DNA of 38,703 nucleotides, taken from contig JAKFVK010000254.1 in NCBI GenBank assembly GCA_021732205.1, positions 1 to 38,703 on the forward strand, in the 5' to 3' direction. The notes beneath the pieces were generated by a model. It searched no databases. It was not told the origin of the DNA and saw only the letters and a program-made list of their open reading frames with translations. Within the stretch, counting starts at the first letter, position 1. Each line of letters starts with the position of its first letter. Shown in pieces: positions 16,816 to 28,781 of the stretch. Both the position numbers and the translations under genes were made by a program. The DNA is from Hyphomicrobiales bacterium (lineage in GTDB: Bacteria > Pseudomonadota > Alphaproteobacteria > Rhizobiales > UBA4765).

Positions 16816-17268
16816 CTAGTCTGTAGCTATATCGAAATGCAAAACGTCTTCGCGGCATCCAAGTTTTGTATAGAGCGCTATGGCGGGTTCATCGCCATAG
16901 TCAGCTTGCACAAAAATGACTTTCGCTCCTCTGGATGACGCGATTGGCTTCAGGGCGACAATCAGTCTTGTTGCGACCCCAGCGCGACGATTGCTTTCGA
17001 GCACGGCGAGATCGTAAATGTAAAACTCACTGCGCTCCTGCTCAAATTTCATGAGCTCATAAGCAGCAAGCGCACCAATTACCCTGCCCTCTTGAACGGC
17101 TACAAGACCAACAAAGCTTTCCGATCTCAGCAGTTTAGCCACATACTGGGGCGTTGGGCGCTTGCTCACATACGACTCAGAATCATCAAAAGCTTCTGCA
17201 AATACATCGAGCATAGCCTCCATCAGAGAATGATCATCGGCCTCTATTTTCTTGATTTCGATTTGCAC
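16816..17268 (-). CDS. aac(3)-I: Aminoglycoside 3-N-acetyltransferase, AAC(3)-I family homologue
   Basis: A GNAT protein of 150 residues from GTG 17268; a further in-frame GTG at 17295 would give 159. The match to the AAC(3)-I family extends over most of the protein: LLRSESFVGLVAV, VIGALAAYELMKFEQ, RSEFYIYDLAV, then NRRAGVATRLI (the acetyl-CoA pyrophosphate loop) and VFVQADYGDEPAIALYTKLG in a slightly altered form (VIFVQADYGDEPA), ending in VLHFDI. Known members acetylate gentamicin- and fortimicin-type drugs at the 3-amino group, so this may confer resistance, or its natural substrate may differ. It is isolated: flanked by a gene-poor stretch and a possible phage remnant, with GTTAGGC just upstream. 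The GTG start and gentle divergence from the clinical variants suggest a chromosomal relative. Confidence 0.85.
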   Translation of the reverse strand: MQIEIKKIEADDHSLMEAMLDVFAEAFDDSESYVSKRPTPQYVAKLLRSESFVGLVAVQEGRVIGALAAYELMKFEQERSEFYIYDLAVLESNRRAGVATRLIVALKPIASSRGAKVIFVQADYGDEPAIALYTKLGCREDVLHFDIATD

Positions 17269-17332
17269 AGTCGGCTCTCGCTGGGTGCCTAACACTCAAT
17301 GCATTAAACAGAAAACTCGTGTTACTCTGGGC

Positions 17333-17521
17333 CTAGGTCGCGTACGCCGCTACCGACCCAAGCCCATCGCCCATCGGTTCGCCGATGATCCGAAAAGTCT
17401 CGGCGCCGATCACGATCAGATCGCCCTCATTGATCGTTGCTGCCTGCGAGCGGCGGATATCGATGCCGATTGTCGGCAACACGGCGCGCCATGGCAGCGA
17501 TCTTCGCAATATGGCGGCCAA
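17333..17521 (-). pseudogene. Possible remnant of a phage structural gene
   Basis: A 62-codon open frame whose C-terminal half reads DIRRSQAATINEGDLIVIGAE then TFRIIGEPMGDGLG. This pattern (acidic turn, GD, IGxxxFRIxGEP) resembles the end of small phage head-tail joining proteins. The frame is short, lacks a good ribosome-binding site and ends abruptly. It lies between the cysA stop and the acetyltransferase gene. The resemblance is from memory of the family and is weak; it may equally be a chance frame. Confidence 0.25.
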
Positions 17522-17530
17522 CGACCGGCA

Positions 17531-18580
17531 TCACCGGGCTTCATTGAACGTCAAAGCGCGCATGATGCGCAGGCCGATCCTCTCGCCAACCGCCGGAGCG
17601 AACCCGCTGGAAATGTCCGTTTCGATAGCAGCCGGCATCCCCGGGACGGCGATGCTGGCCCGGCGCCGGTCGGCAATGCGCCTGACCGAGAGGACGATGC
17701 CTGACAGGGCGCCCGTGCCGCCTTCAGTGACCTGCAGATCATGCGGGCGGACATAAAGTGACCCCGGGCCCGGCGTGTTGAAGTGCGCCATCCCGTAGAT
17801 CGGCAACTCGCCCAGGAAGACCTGGCCACCGGCGAACTCGACGGGCAGCCGGTTGGTCTCGCCAAGGAAGCCGCACACAAAGGACGTCTCCGGCCGTTCA
17901 TAGACGTCGTCGGAGGTTCCGACCTGCTCGATCGCGCCCTGGTTGAGGATCGCCACCCGGTCGGCCAGTTCCAGAGCCTCGTCTTGGTCATGGGTCACGA
18001 ACAGCGTGGTGTGACCGGTGCGGGCGTGCAGGTCGCGCAGCCACCGTCGCAGGTCCTTGCGCACCTGGGCATCCAGCGCACCGAAGGGTTCGTCAAGCAG
18101 CAGCACCCGCGGCTCGATGGCCAGCGCACGTGCGAGCGCGACGCGCTGGCGCTGGCCGCCCGACAGTTGGGCCGGAAATCGTTTCTCCAGCCCGCCAAGC
18201 TGCACGAGGTCGAGCAGGGTGCCGACCCGGCTGCGGATTTCGGCCACAGACGGGCGTTCGCGTCGCGGCCGGGCGCGCAGCCCATAGGCGATGTTGTCTT
18301 CCACGGTCAGGTGGCGGAACAGGGCATAGTGCTGGAACACGAACCCGATCCGGCGATCGCGCAGTGTGAGGTTGTTTGCCTCGACATCCCCGAACAGGAT
18401 CCGGCCGGCGTCCTCCACCTCGAGCCCTGCAACGAGCCGCAGCAGCGTCGTCTTGCCCGAGCCCGACGGCCCGAGCAGCGCCACCAGTTCGCCGGGCTCT
18501 ACGTTCAGCGAGACGCCCCGCAGCGCCTCGAAGCCGCCGAAATGCTTGCGGAGGTTCTCGATCGAAAGGGCGACGGTCAT
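17531..18580 (-). CDS. cysA: Sulfate/thiosulfate ABC transporter ATP-binding protein CysA
   Basis: Encodes 349 residues from ATG 18580 ([10 protein letters not shown]). The open frame continues upstream but that part overlaps cysW in another frame. Walker A is GPSGSGKTT (37-45), the signature LSGGQ is at 139-143 and Walker B LLLDEP at 160-165, followed by a switch histidine in [14 protein letters not shown]. The last 110 residues form the regulatory domain of the CysA/MalK type ([11 protein letters not shown]). It energises sulfate import through CysT and CysW. It is the last gene of the operon, 17 bases after cysW. Confidence 0.93.
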   Translation of the reverse strand: MTVALSIENLRKHFGGFEALRGVSLNVEPGELVALLGPSGSGKTTLLRLVAGLEVEDAGRILFGDVEANNLTLRDRRIGFVFQHYALFRHLTVEDNIAYGLRARPRRERPSVAEIRSRVGTLLDLVQLGGLEKRFPAQLSGGQRQRVALARALAIEPRVLLLDEPFGALDAQVRKDLRRWLRDLHARTGHTTLFVTHDQDEALELADRVAILNQGAIEQVGTSDDVYERPETSFVCGFLGETNRLPVEFAGGQVFLGELPIYGMAHFNTPGPGSLYVRPHDLQVTEGGTGALSGIVLSVRRIADRRRASIAVPGMPAAIETDISSGFAPAVGERIGLRIMRALTFNEAR

Positions 18581-18597
18581 GGTTTGGTTCCCAGGTC

Positions 18598-19473
18598 TTA
18601 CAACGGGCGGGTAGCGGCGAGTTCGTCCGCGTAGCGCCATTCTAGCAGTGCCTTGGCCAGCAATGTCAGCAGGGCCAGCAGAGCCAGCAGCGAGGCGACG
18701 GCAAAGGCCGCCACCGAATTGTATTCGTTGTAGAGAATCTCGATGTGCAGCGGCATCGTCGTGGTCAGGCCGCGGATGCGCCCCGACACCACGGAGACGG
18801 CGCCGAATTCGCCCATCGCCCGCGCATTGCACAGCAGCACGCCGTAGAGCAGGCCCCAGCGGATGTTCGGCAGGGTGATGGTGAAGAACATCCACCACGG
18901 GCCAGCGCCCAGCGTCAGCGCCGCTTCCTCGTCGGCTGAACCCTGGGCCTGCATGATCGGCAGGATTTCCCGGCAGACGAACGGGAAGGTGACGAAGATC
19001 GTGGCCAGTACGATTCCCGGCACGGCAAAGATGATCTGCACGTCATTGTATGCCAGCCATGTGCCGAACACGCCTTGCGCACCAAACAGCAGCACATAGA
19101 CGAGACCGGTGATCACCGGCGAGACCGAGAACGGCAGGTCGATCAGGCTGACCAGCAGGTTTCGACCGGGAAACTCGAAGCGGGCGATGACCCATGCCCC
19201 CGCCACGCCGGTGACGACATTGATCGGCACGGCGATGGCCGCCACGAGCAAGGTGAGGCGGATGGCGGAGTGTGCGTCAGGCTCCCGGATCGCTGCCACA
19301 TAGACATCCCACCCCTTGCGCAGGGCCTCGGTGAACACGCTCAGCAGCGGCAGAACCAGCATCAGGCTCACGAAGGCGAGAGCAATGCCGATCAGCACGA
19401 CGCGAACCGCAAGGCTCTCGCCGCGCGCGGGCTGACGTGCTGCCGGGGCTCGGTCGCGGGCGCTGTCAACCAT
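18598..19473 (-). CDS. cysW: Sulfate ABC transporter permease CysW
   Basis: Encodes 291 residues with six predicted membrane helices. Family marks include [18 protein letters not shown] near the N-terminus, [34 protein letters not shown], the ATPase-contact segment [16 protein letters not shown], and [14 protein letters not shown]. Its start overlaps the cysT stop by eight bases. CysW pairs with CysT to form the sulfate channel in the inner membrane. Confidence 0.92.
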   Translation of the reverse strand: MVDSARDRAPAARQPARGESLAVRVVLIGIALAFVSLMLVLPLLSVFTEALRKGWDVYVAAIREPDAHSAIRLTLLVAAIAVPINVVTGVAGAWVIARFEFPGRNLLVSLIDLPFSVSPVITGLVYVLLFGAQGVFGTWLAYNDVQIIFAVPGIVLATIFVTFPFVCREILPIMQAQGSADEEAALTLGAGPWWMFFTITLPNIRWGLLYGVLLCNARAMGEFGAVSVVSGRIRGLTTTMPLHIEILYNEYNSVAAFAVASLLALLALLTLLAKALLEWRYADELAATRPL

Positions 19474-20317
19474 TGCCGATACTCCGGCGAAACGAGGCGT
19501 GGAACAGGTTGAGGCCTAGAATGAGCACGAAGGACAGAACAAGCATCAGCACACCGACGACCGCCGCCCCCGCATAATCGAACTGCTCGAGCCGGATCAC
19601 GATGAGCAGCGGCGCGATCTCTGACACCAACGGGACATTGCCGGCAATGAAGATCACCGAACCATATTCGCCGACACCCCGCGCGAAGGCGAGTACAAAG
19701 CCTGTGATGAGGGCCGGCAGCAGCGGTGGCAGAAGGACGGTCCAAATGACACGCAAGCGATTGGCACCGAGCAGTGCGGCCGCCTCCTCGAGTTCGCTCT
19801 CGAGTTCCTCCAGCACCGGCTGCACGCTGCGCACGACGAAAGGCAGGCCAATGAACACCAGCGCCACGGCGACACCCAGCGGCGTGTAGGCGACGCGAAT
19901 GCCGTAGGGGTCCAGAACTGCGCCGACGATGCCGTTGGGTGCGTAGATGGCCGCAAGTGCAATCCCCGCTACGGCGGTGGGCATGGCGAAGGGCAGGTCG
20001 ACGATCGCATCGACAAGGCGGCGACCTGGAAAGTCGTAGCGCACGAGGATCCACGCGATGAGCAGGCCAAACACCGCGTTGACCATCGCAGCCAGCAACG
20101 CTGCTCCAAATGACAGCCGCAATGCGGCCAGGGTCCTGGGCGACGTCGCAATCTCCACGAACGTTCCCACCCCCGTACTCGCCGACTTTGCAACCAGCGC
20201 CGCTAGCGGGATCAGCACGATGCACGACAGCGCCGTGACGGTGATCCCGAGCGAGAGATGGAAGCCGGGCAGGATCCGCCGGGCATGCCCCCTCGGGTGC
20301 AAAGCGGGTCCTGGCAT
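19466..20317 (-). CDS. cysT: Sulfate ABC transporter permease CysT (CysU)
   Basis: Encodes 283 residues with six membrane helices. It has LPFAMPTAVAGIALAAIYAP, the ATPase-contact region ELEEAAALLGANRLRVIW, and ARGVGEYGSVIFIAGN, all typical of CysT. The start codon is four bases before the sbp stop on the same strand, so it is closely coupled with the binding-protein gene. Slight overlap with cysW supports equal production of the two channel halves. Confidence 0.92.
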   Translation of the reverse strand: MPGPALHPRGHARRILPGFHLSLGITVTALSCIVLIPLAALVAKSASTGVGTFVEIATSPRTLAALRLSFGAALLAAMVNAVFGLLIAWILVRYDFPGRRLVDAIVDLPFAMPTAVAGIALAAIYAPNGIVGAVLDPYGIRVAYTPLGVAVALVFIGLPFVVRSVQPVLEELESELEEAAALLGANRLRVIWTVLLPPLLPALITGFVLAFARGVGEYGSVIFIAGNVPLVSEIAPLLIVIRLEQFDYAGAAVVGVLMLVLSFVLILGLNLFHASFRRSIGNG

Positions 20318-20320
20318 GTC

Positions 20321-21364
20321 TCACCGTGCCGGTTTGTAGAGCTGGTCGAACGTGCCGCCATCGCCAAAATGCTGGGGCTGTGCCTTCGCCCAGCCACCGA
20401 ATGCGCCATCGACGGTGACCAGTTCCAGTGCCTTGAAGCGGGCAAGGTCTTCAGCCCTGGCATGCTGCTGGAAGCGCGGGCGGTAGAAATGCTTGGCGAT
20501 CAGCGCCTGAGCGGCTGGAGTGTAGAGGAATTCGAGATAGGCCTGTGCCACGGCGCGGGTGCGCTTGCGCTCAACATTGCCGTCGACGAGGGTCACCGGT
20601 GGCTCAGCCAGAATGGACAGGGATGGTGTCACGATCTCGAATTTGTCGGCGCCAAATTCCTCGAGCACGAGGAATGCCTCGTTCTCCCAGGCGATGAGCG
20701 CATCTCCGATGTTGCGCTGGGCAAAGGTTGTGGTCGAGCCCCGGGCACCGGTGTCGAGCACGATGACGTTGCGAAAAATGGCCGCGATGAAGTCACGCAC
20801 CTTGGTATCGTCCCCTCCAAAAGCCTTTTGCCCCCACGCCCAGGCCGCGAGATAGTTCCAGCGCGCACCACCGCTGGTCTTGGGGTTCGGCGTGACAACG
20901 CCGACGCCGGGCTTGGCGAGGTCACCCCAGTCCTTGATGCCCTTGGGGTTACCCTTGCGCACCAGGAGGACAATCGTTGACGTATAGGGTGCGGAATTGA
21001 ACGGCAGCCGGGTCTGCCAGTTCAATGGAATCTTGCCGCTGCGCTGGGCGATGGCATCGATGTCGCCAGCCAGAGCAAGCGTGACAACGTCAGCCGCCAG
21101 GCCATCGATCACGGTCCGCGCCTGCGCGCCCGAGCCGCCATGGGACAGTCGGATGGCGGCGGTCTGCCCCGACCTGGCCTTCCAGTCGGCAATGAAGGCG
21201 GCATTGACCTCGCGATACAGTTCACGCGTCGGATCATAGGACACGTTCAGCAGCTCGACATCCTGCTGAGCCCTCGCCACGCCGGCCACCACCGCGAAAC
21301 AAAACATCAGCGCCAGAACGGCAAGGGCTTGGTCGAGCAGACGCTTCGTGCAGAATGCGGTCAT
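20321..21364 (-). CDS. sbp: Sulfate-binding protein (Sbp/CysP family)
   Basis: Encodes 347 residues from ATG 21364, with GGAG seven bases upstream. The frame is open for 66 further codons, but these are not signal-like. The signal peptide ([19 protein letters not shown]) is followed by the mature start [20 protein letters not shown], the usual beginning of sulfate-binding proteins. Ligand-loop motifs are [30 protein letters not shown] and [11 protein letters not shown]. It captures sulfate or thiosulfate in the periplasm for CysTWA. There are 91 bases between cysN and this gene, the largest gap in the operon, so an internal promoter is possible. Confidence 0.93.
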   Translation of the reverse strand: MTAFCTKRLLDQALAVLALMFCFAVVAGVARAQQDVELLNVSYDPTRELYREVNAAFIADWKARSGQTAAIRLSHGGSGAQARTVIDGLAADVVTLALAGDIDAIAQRSGKIPLNWQTRLPFNSAPYTSTIVLLVRKGNPKGIKDWGDLAKPGVGVVTPNPKTSGGARWNYLAAWAWGQKAFGGDDTKVRDFIAAIFRNVIVLDTGARGSTTTFAQRNIGDALIAWENEAFLVLEEFGADKFEIVTPSLSILAEPPVTLVDGNVERKRTRAVAQAYLEFLYTPAAQALIAKHFYRPRFQQHARAEDLARFKALELVTVDGAFGGWAKAQPQHFGDGGTFDQLYKPAR

Positions 21365-21455
21365 CTGAGCGCTCCATGGGTTGTGGCGAACGTGGGCGCG
21401 CGGGTATTGTGCGCTATCCCGGGCGGGCTGTTTGGCGCTGTCGTCTCGTGCATGG

Positions 21456-23069
21456 TCATATTCCACTGCCGTCGATGTGGACATCGCCACGCCGCAGCTG
21501 AATCTGCGCCAGCAGGTCCCGCAGGGCGGCCCGCAGCAGCGTGCGCGCCACAGCGTCCGCAAGACCAGCCGCGAAGCCTATGGCCAGACTGCCAGTCAAC
21601 ACCATCACGATGACGCCGAACAGGGCTGAAATGACGAGCCGCCACACCACGGCCTCGGCTAGTCTGTCAGCCGACGCCGGCGGTTCCGGGGCCAGCAAAC
21701 GCAAAACCCGAGCCCGCAGTGGAACGTCCTGGCCAGTAGCACGCTCGCGTCCTGCCGGCCCGGCCTCAACCGCATCGATCACGCCGAGCGCCACGGTCTC
21801 GTCGCTCACGCGGTCCATCAAGATGAAGGCCCCGAGGTCGCGGTCGCGCCAATAGGGGTCGACGACCAGCGGCCGGTCTGACGTGATGGTGACATGGCCG
21901 ATGCCGTTGAGCGGCAGCGTTTCTGCAGCATGCCGCTCGTAGGTCTCGATATCGATCCGGTCGTTGACGGTCAGGATGGCAGGCGCCGTGACGTTGTGAA
22001 CCCGCAGCAGAATGTTTGCGGGGTCGGGCGGGTTCGTTGACATCCACAGCAACCGGCCGCGAAAGCGGCTGGAGGGGACAAGCCGGTCTCCTGCCGCCAC
22101 CAGCATATCGCCGCGTGAAGCATCGACCTCGTCGGCAAGACACAGCGTAACCGCCTCGCCGGCGCCCGCGCTCTGCTGCGGGCCGGCGGGTCCAAGAATG
22201 CTCTTCACGGTCGAAGCGGTGCCCGAAGGTAGCACGGTGATCGCGTCACCGGTCCTGACTGTGCCCGACGCGACGCTGCCCGAGAGCCCTCGGAAGGTCG
22301 GGTCAGGACGGTTGACCCACTGCACCGGAAGCCTGAAGGGTGCGACCTGCGCAACTGGCGCCGATTCCGTATCCACGGTTTCCAGATGGCTCAGCAGTGT
22401 CGGACCCTCATACCAGGGCGTATGGGGCGAACCGGCGAGGACATTGTCCCCGGTCAGCGCCGAGACCGGCAAAACGACCGCATCGATGAAGCCAAGCGTC
22501 GCCGTGTCGGCATGGAACGCCCGCTCGATCTCACGGAACACCGCCTCGTTATAGCCGACGAGGTCCATCTTGTTGACTGCAACCACGACGCGGCGAACGC
22601 CAACCAGCGATACGATGAAGGCGTGACGCAGGGTTTGTGGCAGTAGCCCCTTGCGGGCGTCGACGAGGATCACGGCGAGATCGGCGCCGGTTGCACCGGT
22701 CGCCATGTTGCGGGTGTACTGTTCATGCCCGGGCGTGTCGGCAACAATGAAGGCGCGCCGCGGCGTTGCAAAATACCGGTAGGCGACGTCGATGGTGATG
22801 CCCTGCTCGCGCTCCGCAGCAAGACCATCGACCAGAAGTGCGAAGTCCGGCGCGGACCCTTGCGTGCCAAAGCGCCGCGAATCCGCCTCCAGATTGTCAA
22901 GCTGGTCCTGCGGCACCGCGCCGGCATCGTGCAGGATCCGGCCGATGAGGGTCGACTTGCCGTCATCGACTGAGCCGCAGGTGATGAATCGCAGCAATCC
23001 AGGCGCGCGGACGTCCAGCGCGCCTGCCGCCGAATAGCCGCCATGATGAAGATCGAGGGCGGCGCTCAT
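21456..23069 (-). CDS. cysN: Sulfate adenylyltransferase GTPase subunit CysN with C-terminal membrane domain
   Basis: Encodes 537 residues. Residues 1 to about 460 are a regular CysN: P-loop GSVDDGKST (32-40), DTPGH (111-115) and NKMD (166-169), followed by the beta-barrel domains of EF-Tu type. With CysD it makes APS from sulfate and ATP, driven by GTP hydrolysis. From about residue 461 comes an unusual extension: [16 protein letters not shown], then [18 protein letters not shown] and a basic amphipathic end. The WR start, TGS turn and glycine spacing resemble DUF2061, a small membrane domain. In many bacteria CysN is instead fused to the APS kinase CysC; that domain is absent here. The start overlaps the cysD stop (ATGA). 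Confidence 0.9.
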   Translation of the reverse strand: MSAALDLHHGGYSAAGALDVRAPGLLRFITCGSVDDGKSTLIGRILHDAGAVPQDQLDNLEADSRRFGTQGSAPDFALLVDGLAAEREQGITIDVAYRYFATPRRAFIVADTPGHEQYTRNMATGATGADLAVILVDARKGLLPQTLRHAFIVSLVGVRRVVVAVNKMDLVGYNEAVFREIERAFHADTATLGFIDAVVLPVSALTGDNVLAGSPHTPWYEGPTLLSHLETVDTESAPVAQVAPFRLPVQWVNRPDPTFRGLSGSVASGTVRTGDAITVLPSGTASTVKSILGPAGPQQSAGAGEAVTLCLADEVDASRGDMLVAAGDRLVPSSRFRGRLLWMSTNPPDPANILLRVHNVTAPAILTVNDRIDIETYERHAAETLPLNGIGHVTITSDRPLVVDPYWRDRDLGAFILMDRVSDETVALGVIDAVEAGPAGRERATGQDVPLRARVLRLLAPEPPASADRLAEAVVWRLVISALFGVIVMVLTGSLAIGFAAGLADAVARTLLRAALRDLLAQIQLRRGDVHIDGSGI

Positions 23070-23971
23070 CAGAAATATCCCTCCTGCTTCTTCTGTTCCA
23101 TCGACGCTGCGCCGTCGCTGTCGATCAGGCGGCCCTGCCGCTCCGACCAGCGCGACAGGCGCATCTCCTCGATGATGGCGGGCAGCGTTGTAGCGCGGCT
23201 CTCGACGGCGCCAGTCAGCGGATAGCAGCCGAGGGTGCGGAACCGGACCCAGCGCGTTTCAAGCGTCTCTCCAGGCCGCAGCTCCATCCGGTTGTCGTCA
23301 CGCATGATCCACGTGCCGTCGCGTTGCACCACCGGGCGCGGCGCGGCGAAATAGAGCGGCACCACGGAAATGTTCTCGGCGGCCACATAGGCCCACACAT
23401 CGGCCTCCGTCCAGTTGGATAACGGAAACACCCGAAACGTCTCGCCGGGCTTGTGGCGGGTATTGAACAGGCGCCACGGCTCGGGGCGCTGGCCCTTCGG
23501 ATCCCAGCGATGCCCGGCGGAGCGCAGCGAGAAGATCCGCTCCTTGGCCCGCGAGCGCTCCTCGTCGCGCCGCGCGCCGCCGATGGCCGCATCGAAGCCA
23601 TGGGTATCAAGCGCCTGCCGCAACGCCTGCGTCTTCATCACGTCCGTATGCACGCGCGAGCCGACACTGAACGGATTGACCCCGGCTGCCACGCCGTCGG
23701 CGTTGACGTGGACAATGAGCTCCAGGCCAAGCTCGCTCACGCGACGGTCGCGAAAGGCGATCATCTCGCGAAACTTCCACGTGGTGTCGACATGCAGGAG
23801 CGGGAATGGCGGCTTGCCCGGGTGGAAGGCCTTCATGGCGAGGTGTAGAAGCACCGCCGAGTCCTTGCCGATCGAGTACAGCAGCACCGGCCGCTGCGCC
23901 GTTGCCGCAACCTCGCGCAACACATGGATCGCCTCGGCCTCGAGCTTCTGCAAATGCGTGAGCTGGATCAT
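23069..23971 (-). CDS. cysD: Sulfate adenylyltransferase subunit 2, CysD
   Basis: Encodes 300 residues from ATG 23971; the longer open frame upstream overlaps cysH and is not coding. The PP-loop is [14 protein letters not shown] (SIGKDS at 33-38). Further family marks are [31 protein letters not shown], and [14 protein letters not shown], ending in KKQEGYF, a conserved ending of CysD. It transfers the adenylyl group of ATP to sulfate. It overlaps cysH and cysN by four bases each (ATGA junctions), a strong sign of coupled translation. Confidence 0.95.
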   Translation of the reverse strand: MIQLTHLQKLEAEAIHVLREVAATAQRPVLLYSIGKDSAVLLHLAMKAFHPGKPPFPLLHVDTTWKFREMIAFRDRRVSELGLELIVHVNADGVAAGVNPFSVGSRVHTDVMKTQALRQALDTHGFDAAIGGARRDEERSRAKERIFSLRSAGHRWDPKGQRPEPWRLFNTRHKPGETFRVFPLSNWTEADVWAYVAAENISVVPLYFAAPRPVVQRDGTWIMRDDNRMELRPGETLETRWVRFRTLGCYPLTGAVESRATTLPAIIEEMRLSRWSERQGRLIDSDGAASMEQKKQEGYF

Positions 23972-24729
23972 GCCGGAGCCACCGGCCTGGTGCGGACGAG
24001 GCGCCCATCGGAACCGACATGCAGGCCGCATTCCTGCGCCCCGTCCTGTTCCCACCACCAGCGGCCCGCCCGCTCCTGCTCCCCAGGCTGTACAGCACGC
24101 GTGCAAGGCGCACACCCGACGGACGGAAACCCTTGTGCATGAAGGGCGTTGATCGGCACGTCATGCTCGTGCACGAACGCTTCCACGGCAGCCCGTGACC
24201 AGTCGAGCAAGGGGTTGACCTTCAGAATGCCGTGCCCGGTATCAAACTCCGCAAAGGCAAGACCACTGCGTTCGCGCGACTGTTCCGCCCGCAGGCCGGT
24301 GATCCACACTGCCGCGCCGTTGAGGGCCCGGCGCAGCGGCTCCACCTTGCGCACATTGCAGCAGGCCTTTCGCGCCTGCAAAGAGGCATAGAACCCGTCA
24401 ATCCCGTCATTGGCGACCAGGGTCTCGACGCTTCCAGTGTGCGGATAATAGGCAAGGATACGCATTCCATAGCGTCGCTCCGTCTCCGCCCACACAGCAT
24501 AGGTCTCGGGAAACAGCCGTCCGGTGTCGAGCGTGACAATCTCGATCGCCAGGCCTGAGCGCGCAATCACATGCGTTAACGCCTGATCCTCAATCCCGAG
24601 GCTCGATGTGAACACGACGCGCCCGCCGGCACGCTCATATGTGAGACGAAGCCGTTCCTCGATATCGAGTGTGGGAAACGACGTGCGGGCCCAGTCTGGG
24701 TGGTCTCCAACAGTGATTGGACTAGGCAT
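23968..24729 (-). CDS. cysH: Assimilatory APS reductase (CysH, iron-sulfur type)
   Basis: Encodes 253 residues. The PP-loop relative reads [12 protein letters not shown], followed by [13 protein letters not shown]. The cysteine pairs C123-C124 ([12 protein letters not shown]) and C206/C209 (GCAPCT) form the CC...CxxC ligand set of a 4Fe-4S cluster, and the catalytic cysteine is C234 in ECGLH. This set marks an enzyme that reduces adenylyl sulfate (APS) directly rather than PAPS. That agrees with the lack of an APS kinase (cysC) in the operon. GGAAG lies nine to ten bases before ATG 24729. It is the first gene of the cysHDN-sbp-cysTWA operon; a TAATAT-containing stretch lies about 40 bases upstream. 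Confidence 0.94.
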   Translation of the reverse strand: MPSPITVGDHPDWARTSFPTLDIEERLRLTYERAGGRVVFTSSLGIEDQALTHVIARSGLAIEIVTLDTGRLFPETYAVWAETERRYGMRILAYYPHTGSVETLVANDGIDGFYASLQARKACCNVRKVEPLRRALNGAAVWITGLRAEQSRERSGLAFAEFDTGHGILKVNPLLDWSRAAVEAFVHEHDVPINALHAQGFPSVGCAPCTRAVQPGEQERAGRWWWEQDGAQECGLHVGSDGRLVRTRPVAPA

Positions 24730-24879
24730 GTATAGTTCTTCCGCCTGATGCTGCGCTGCAATATATTAGCCAGTGGGCAGCAAAGAGAGAAGGCGATGAG
24801 GATTTCTTTGTTTCATGTTCGCTAAGAAGAGTTCATTCGCCAACGGCCCGAAACGGAGAATTTCTGATATTGCTGACAG

Positions 24880-24904
24880 CAGACGTCAAAGGGATGGACG
24901 TCTG
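24880..24904. repeat. Inverted repeat upstream of the cys operon
   Basis: CAGACGTC at 24880-24887 is matched exactly by GACGTCTG at 24897-24904 with nine bases between. It lies about 150 bases upstream of cysH and about 80 bases past the 3' end of tRNA-Gln. It could be an operator or part of a transcription stop for the tRNA, although no clean T-run follows. Confidence 0.4.
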
Positions 24905-24985
24905 ATCGATCAGATCGGGAATCAAACTGCCACGCCCATCCCGGCGAGAACGCCTGAGGGCGTCATTCCGGCGAAAAATGGGATT

Positions 24986-25059
24986 TGGCTGGGGGACTAG
25001 GATTCGAACCTAGACTGGCGGAGTCAGAATCCGCTGTCCTACCATTAGACGATCCCCCA
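24986..25059 (-). tRNA. tRNA-Gln (anticodon CTG)
   Basis: Read on the minus strand the 74 bases fold as a complete tRNA. The acceptor TGGGGGA pairs with TCCCCCA, then comes discriminator G and an encoded CCA. The anticodon stem GCGGA/TCCGC encloses TTCTGAC, giving anticodon CTG, and the T-arm has GGTTCGAATCC. It stands alone between the cys operon and ppx. Confidence 0.97.
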
Positions 25060-25305
25060 ACAGGCACGCCTGCCGAACGCTGGCGAGCCAAGCGTCGCGC
25101 CTGTCTAGCCAATTCGCCCGTCAACGACAAGGGCAGCCGGGGCGGCAACGCTCTACAACAGCTGAAATTCATATTCCGGGGCAACCGCGTCGACACTCGC
25201 GCAAAAGCGCCTTGGCGCTGCCGCGCAAAGGCTGTTACTCTTAATCCCAATTAATTTCTCCGCTCTGGATCGTACTACCGCAGGGCGTGACGGGAAGGGT
25301 TTGAC

Positions 25306-26414
25306 GTGTCTGGCGAATTTTCGCAGGCGCCGCCGATGATCGCGGCAGGCGAGCCGAATGCCGCTCCTCTGGCAGCCTTGTCCGCCATCGGATCGGGATG
25401 TCGCGATGCGAGCACGCCGGTGTTTGCGGCCATCGACCTTGGTACCAATAATTGCCGCTTGCTGATCGCGACCTGTTTGAACGGCGTTTTCCAGGTCGTC
25501 GAAGCGTTCTCGCGAATCGTACGCCTTGGCGAAGGCTTGTCGCAAACCGGTGTATTGTCGCCGGCAGCCCAGGATCGGGCGATCGAGGCGCTGAGCGTGT
25601 GTCGCCAACGCATATCTGCCAATGGCGTCACCCATTCCCGCCTGATCGCCACCGAAGCCTGCCGGGCGGCGGCCAATGGCCCGGCATTTCTAAGCCGTGT
25701 CGAGAACGAGTGTGGGCTGAAACTGGAGATCATTGATCGCGAGACCGAGGCGCGCCTTGCCGTCATGAGCTGCGAACCGCTCTTTGATCGTACCTGCCGG
25801 AGCGCGCTTCTGTTTGATATCGGCGGTGGATCAACCGAGCTTGCCTTCGTTGAGGCATTGCCCACCGGCAAGACCAGTATCGCGGCATGGACTTCGCTGT
25901 CGATTGGCGTGGTTTCGCTCGCTGAGCGTTTCGGCGGTCGCATGGTGAGCGAGGAAAGCTTTGCGGCGATGGTCGAGCATGTGGCGCGCCTCATCGATGA
26001 TTTTCCTGATCGCGAGATCGTGGCAAAGGCGGCACGCAGCGGCGCCTTTCATCTTCTCGGCACGTCCGGCACGGTGACGACGATTGCCGGCGTGCATCTT
26101 GGTCTGCGCCGCTACGACCGGCGCAAGGTCGATGGCTTGTGGATGAACCAGGGTGACGTGTCCGAGATCGTCGAACGGCTTCTGTCCACTGACTTCACTG
26201 ACCGCTCGCGCAATCCGTGCATCGGGATTGATCGCGCCGATCTGGTGCTGGCAGGTTGCGCTATTCTGGAGGCAATCCGCGATGCGTTTCCCGCCGATCG
26301 CCTGCGCATCGCCGATCGCGGCCTGCGCGAGGGGATACTGGTTGAACTGATGCGCCAACATGGCGGGCACGCGATGCAAGTCGAGGCCCCGCCCGCCTGG
26401 ATCGGATCACCTGA

Positions 26415-26418
<4 letters not shown>
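25306..26418 (+). CDS. ppx: Exopolyphosphatase / Ppx-GppA family phosphatase
   Basis: Encodes 370 residues from GTG 25306, with GGGAAGGG at the right distance. The ASKHA-fold phosphate-binding motifs are present: AAIDLGTNNCRLLIA near residue 42, FDIGGGSTELAF near 168 and LGTSGTVTTIAG near 250, ending with ADRGLREGILVELM. It is a short version (about 310-370 residues, without the C-terminal HD-like domain of E. coli Ppx), as usual in alphaproteobacteria. The role is hydrolysis of polyphosphate or pppGpp; which one is not decidable. Its stop overlaps the rlmE start (ATGA at 26415). Confidence 0.9.
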
Positions 26419-28729
<2,311 letters not shown>

Positions 28730-28781
28730 CGGCAAAATCCCGCTGGACAGGGGGCGAGCGCTTGGAGAAGAGCCTGCGGTG

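Noticed and set aside
24815-25000. Plus-strand frame of 61 codons
   Set aside because: It runs into the tRNA-Gln gene and has no family similarity.
24986-25059. tRNA-Gln as an island attachment site
   Set aside because: No integrase gene lies beside it and no repeat of its 3' end was seen in the window.
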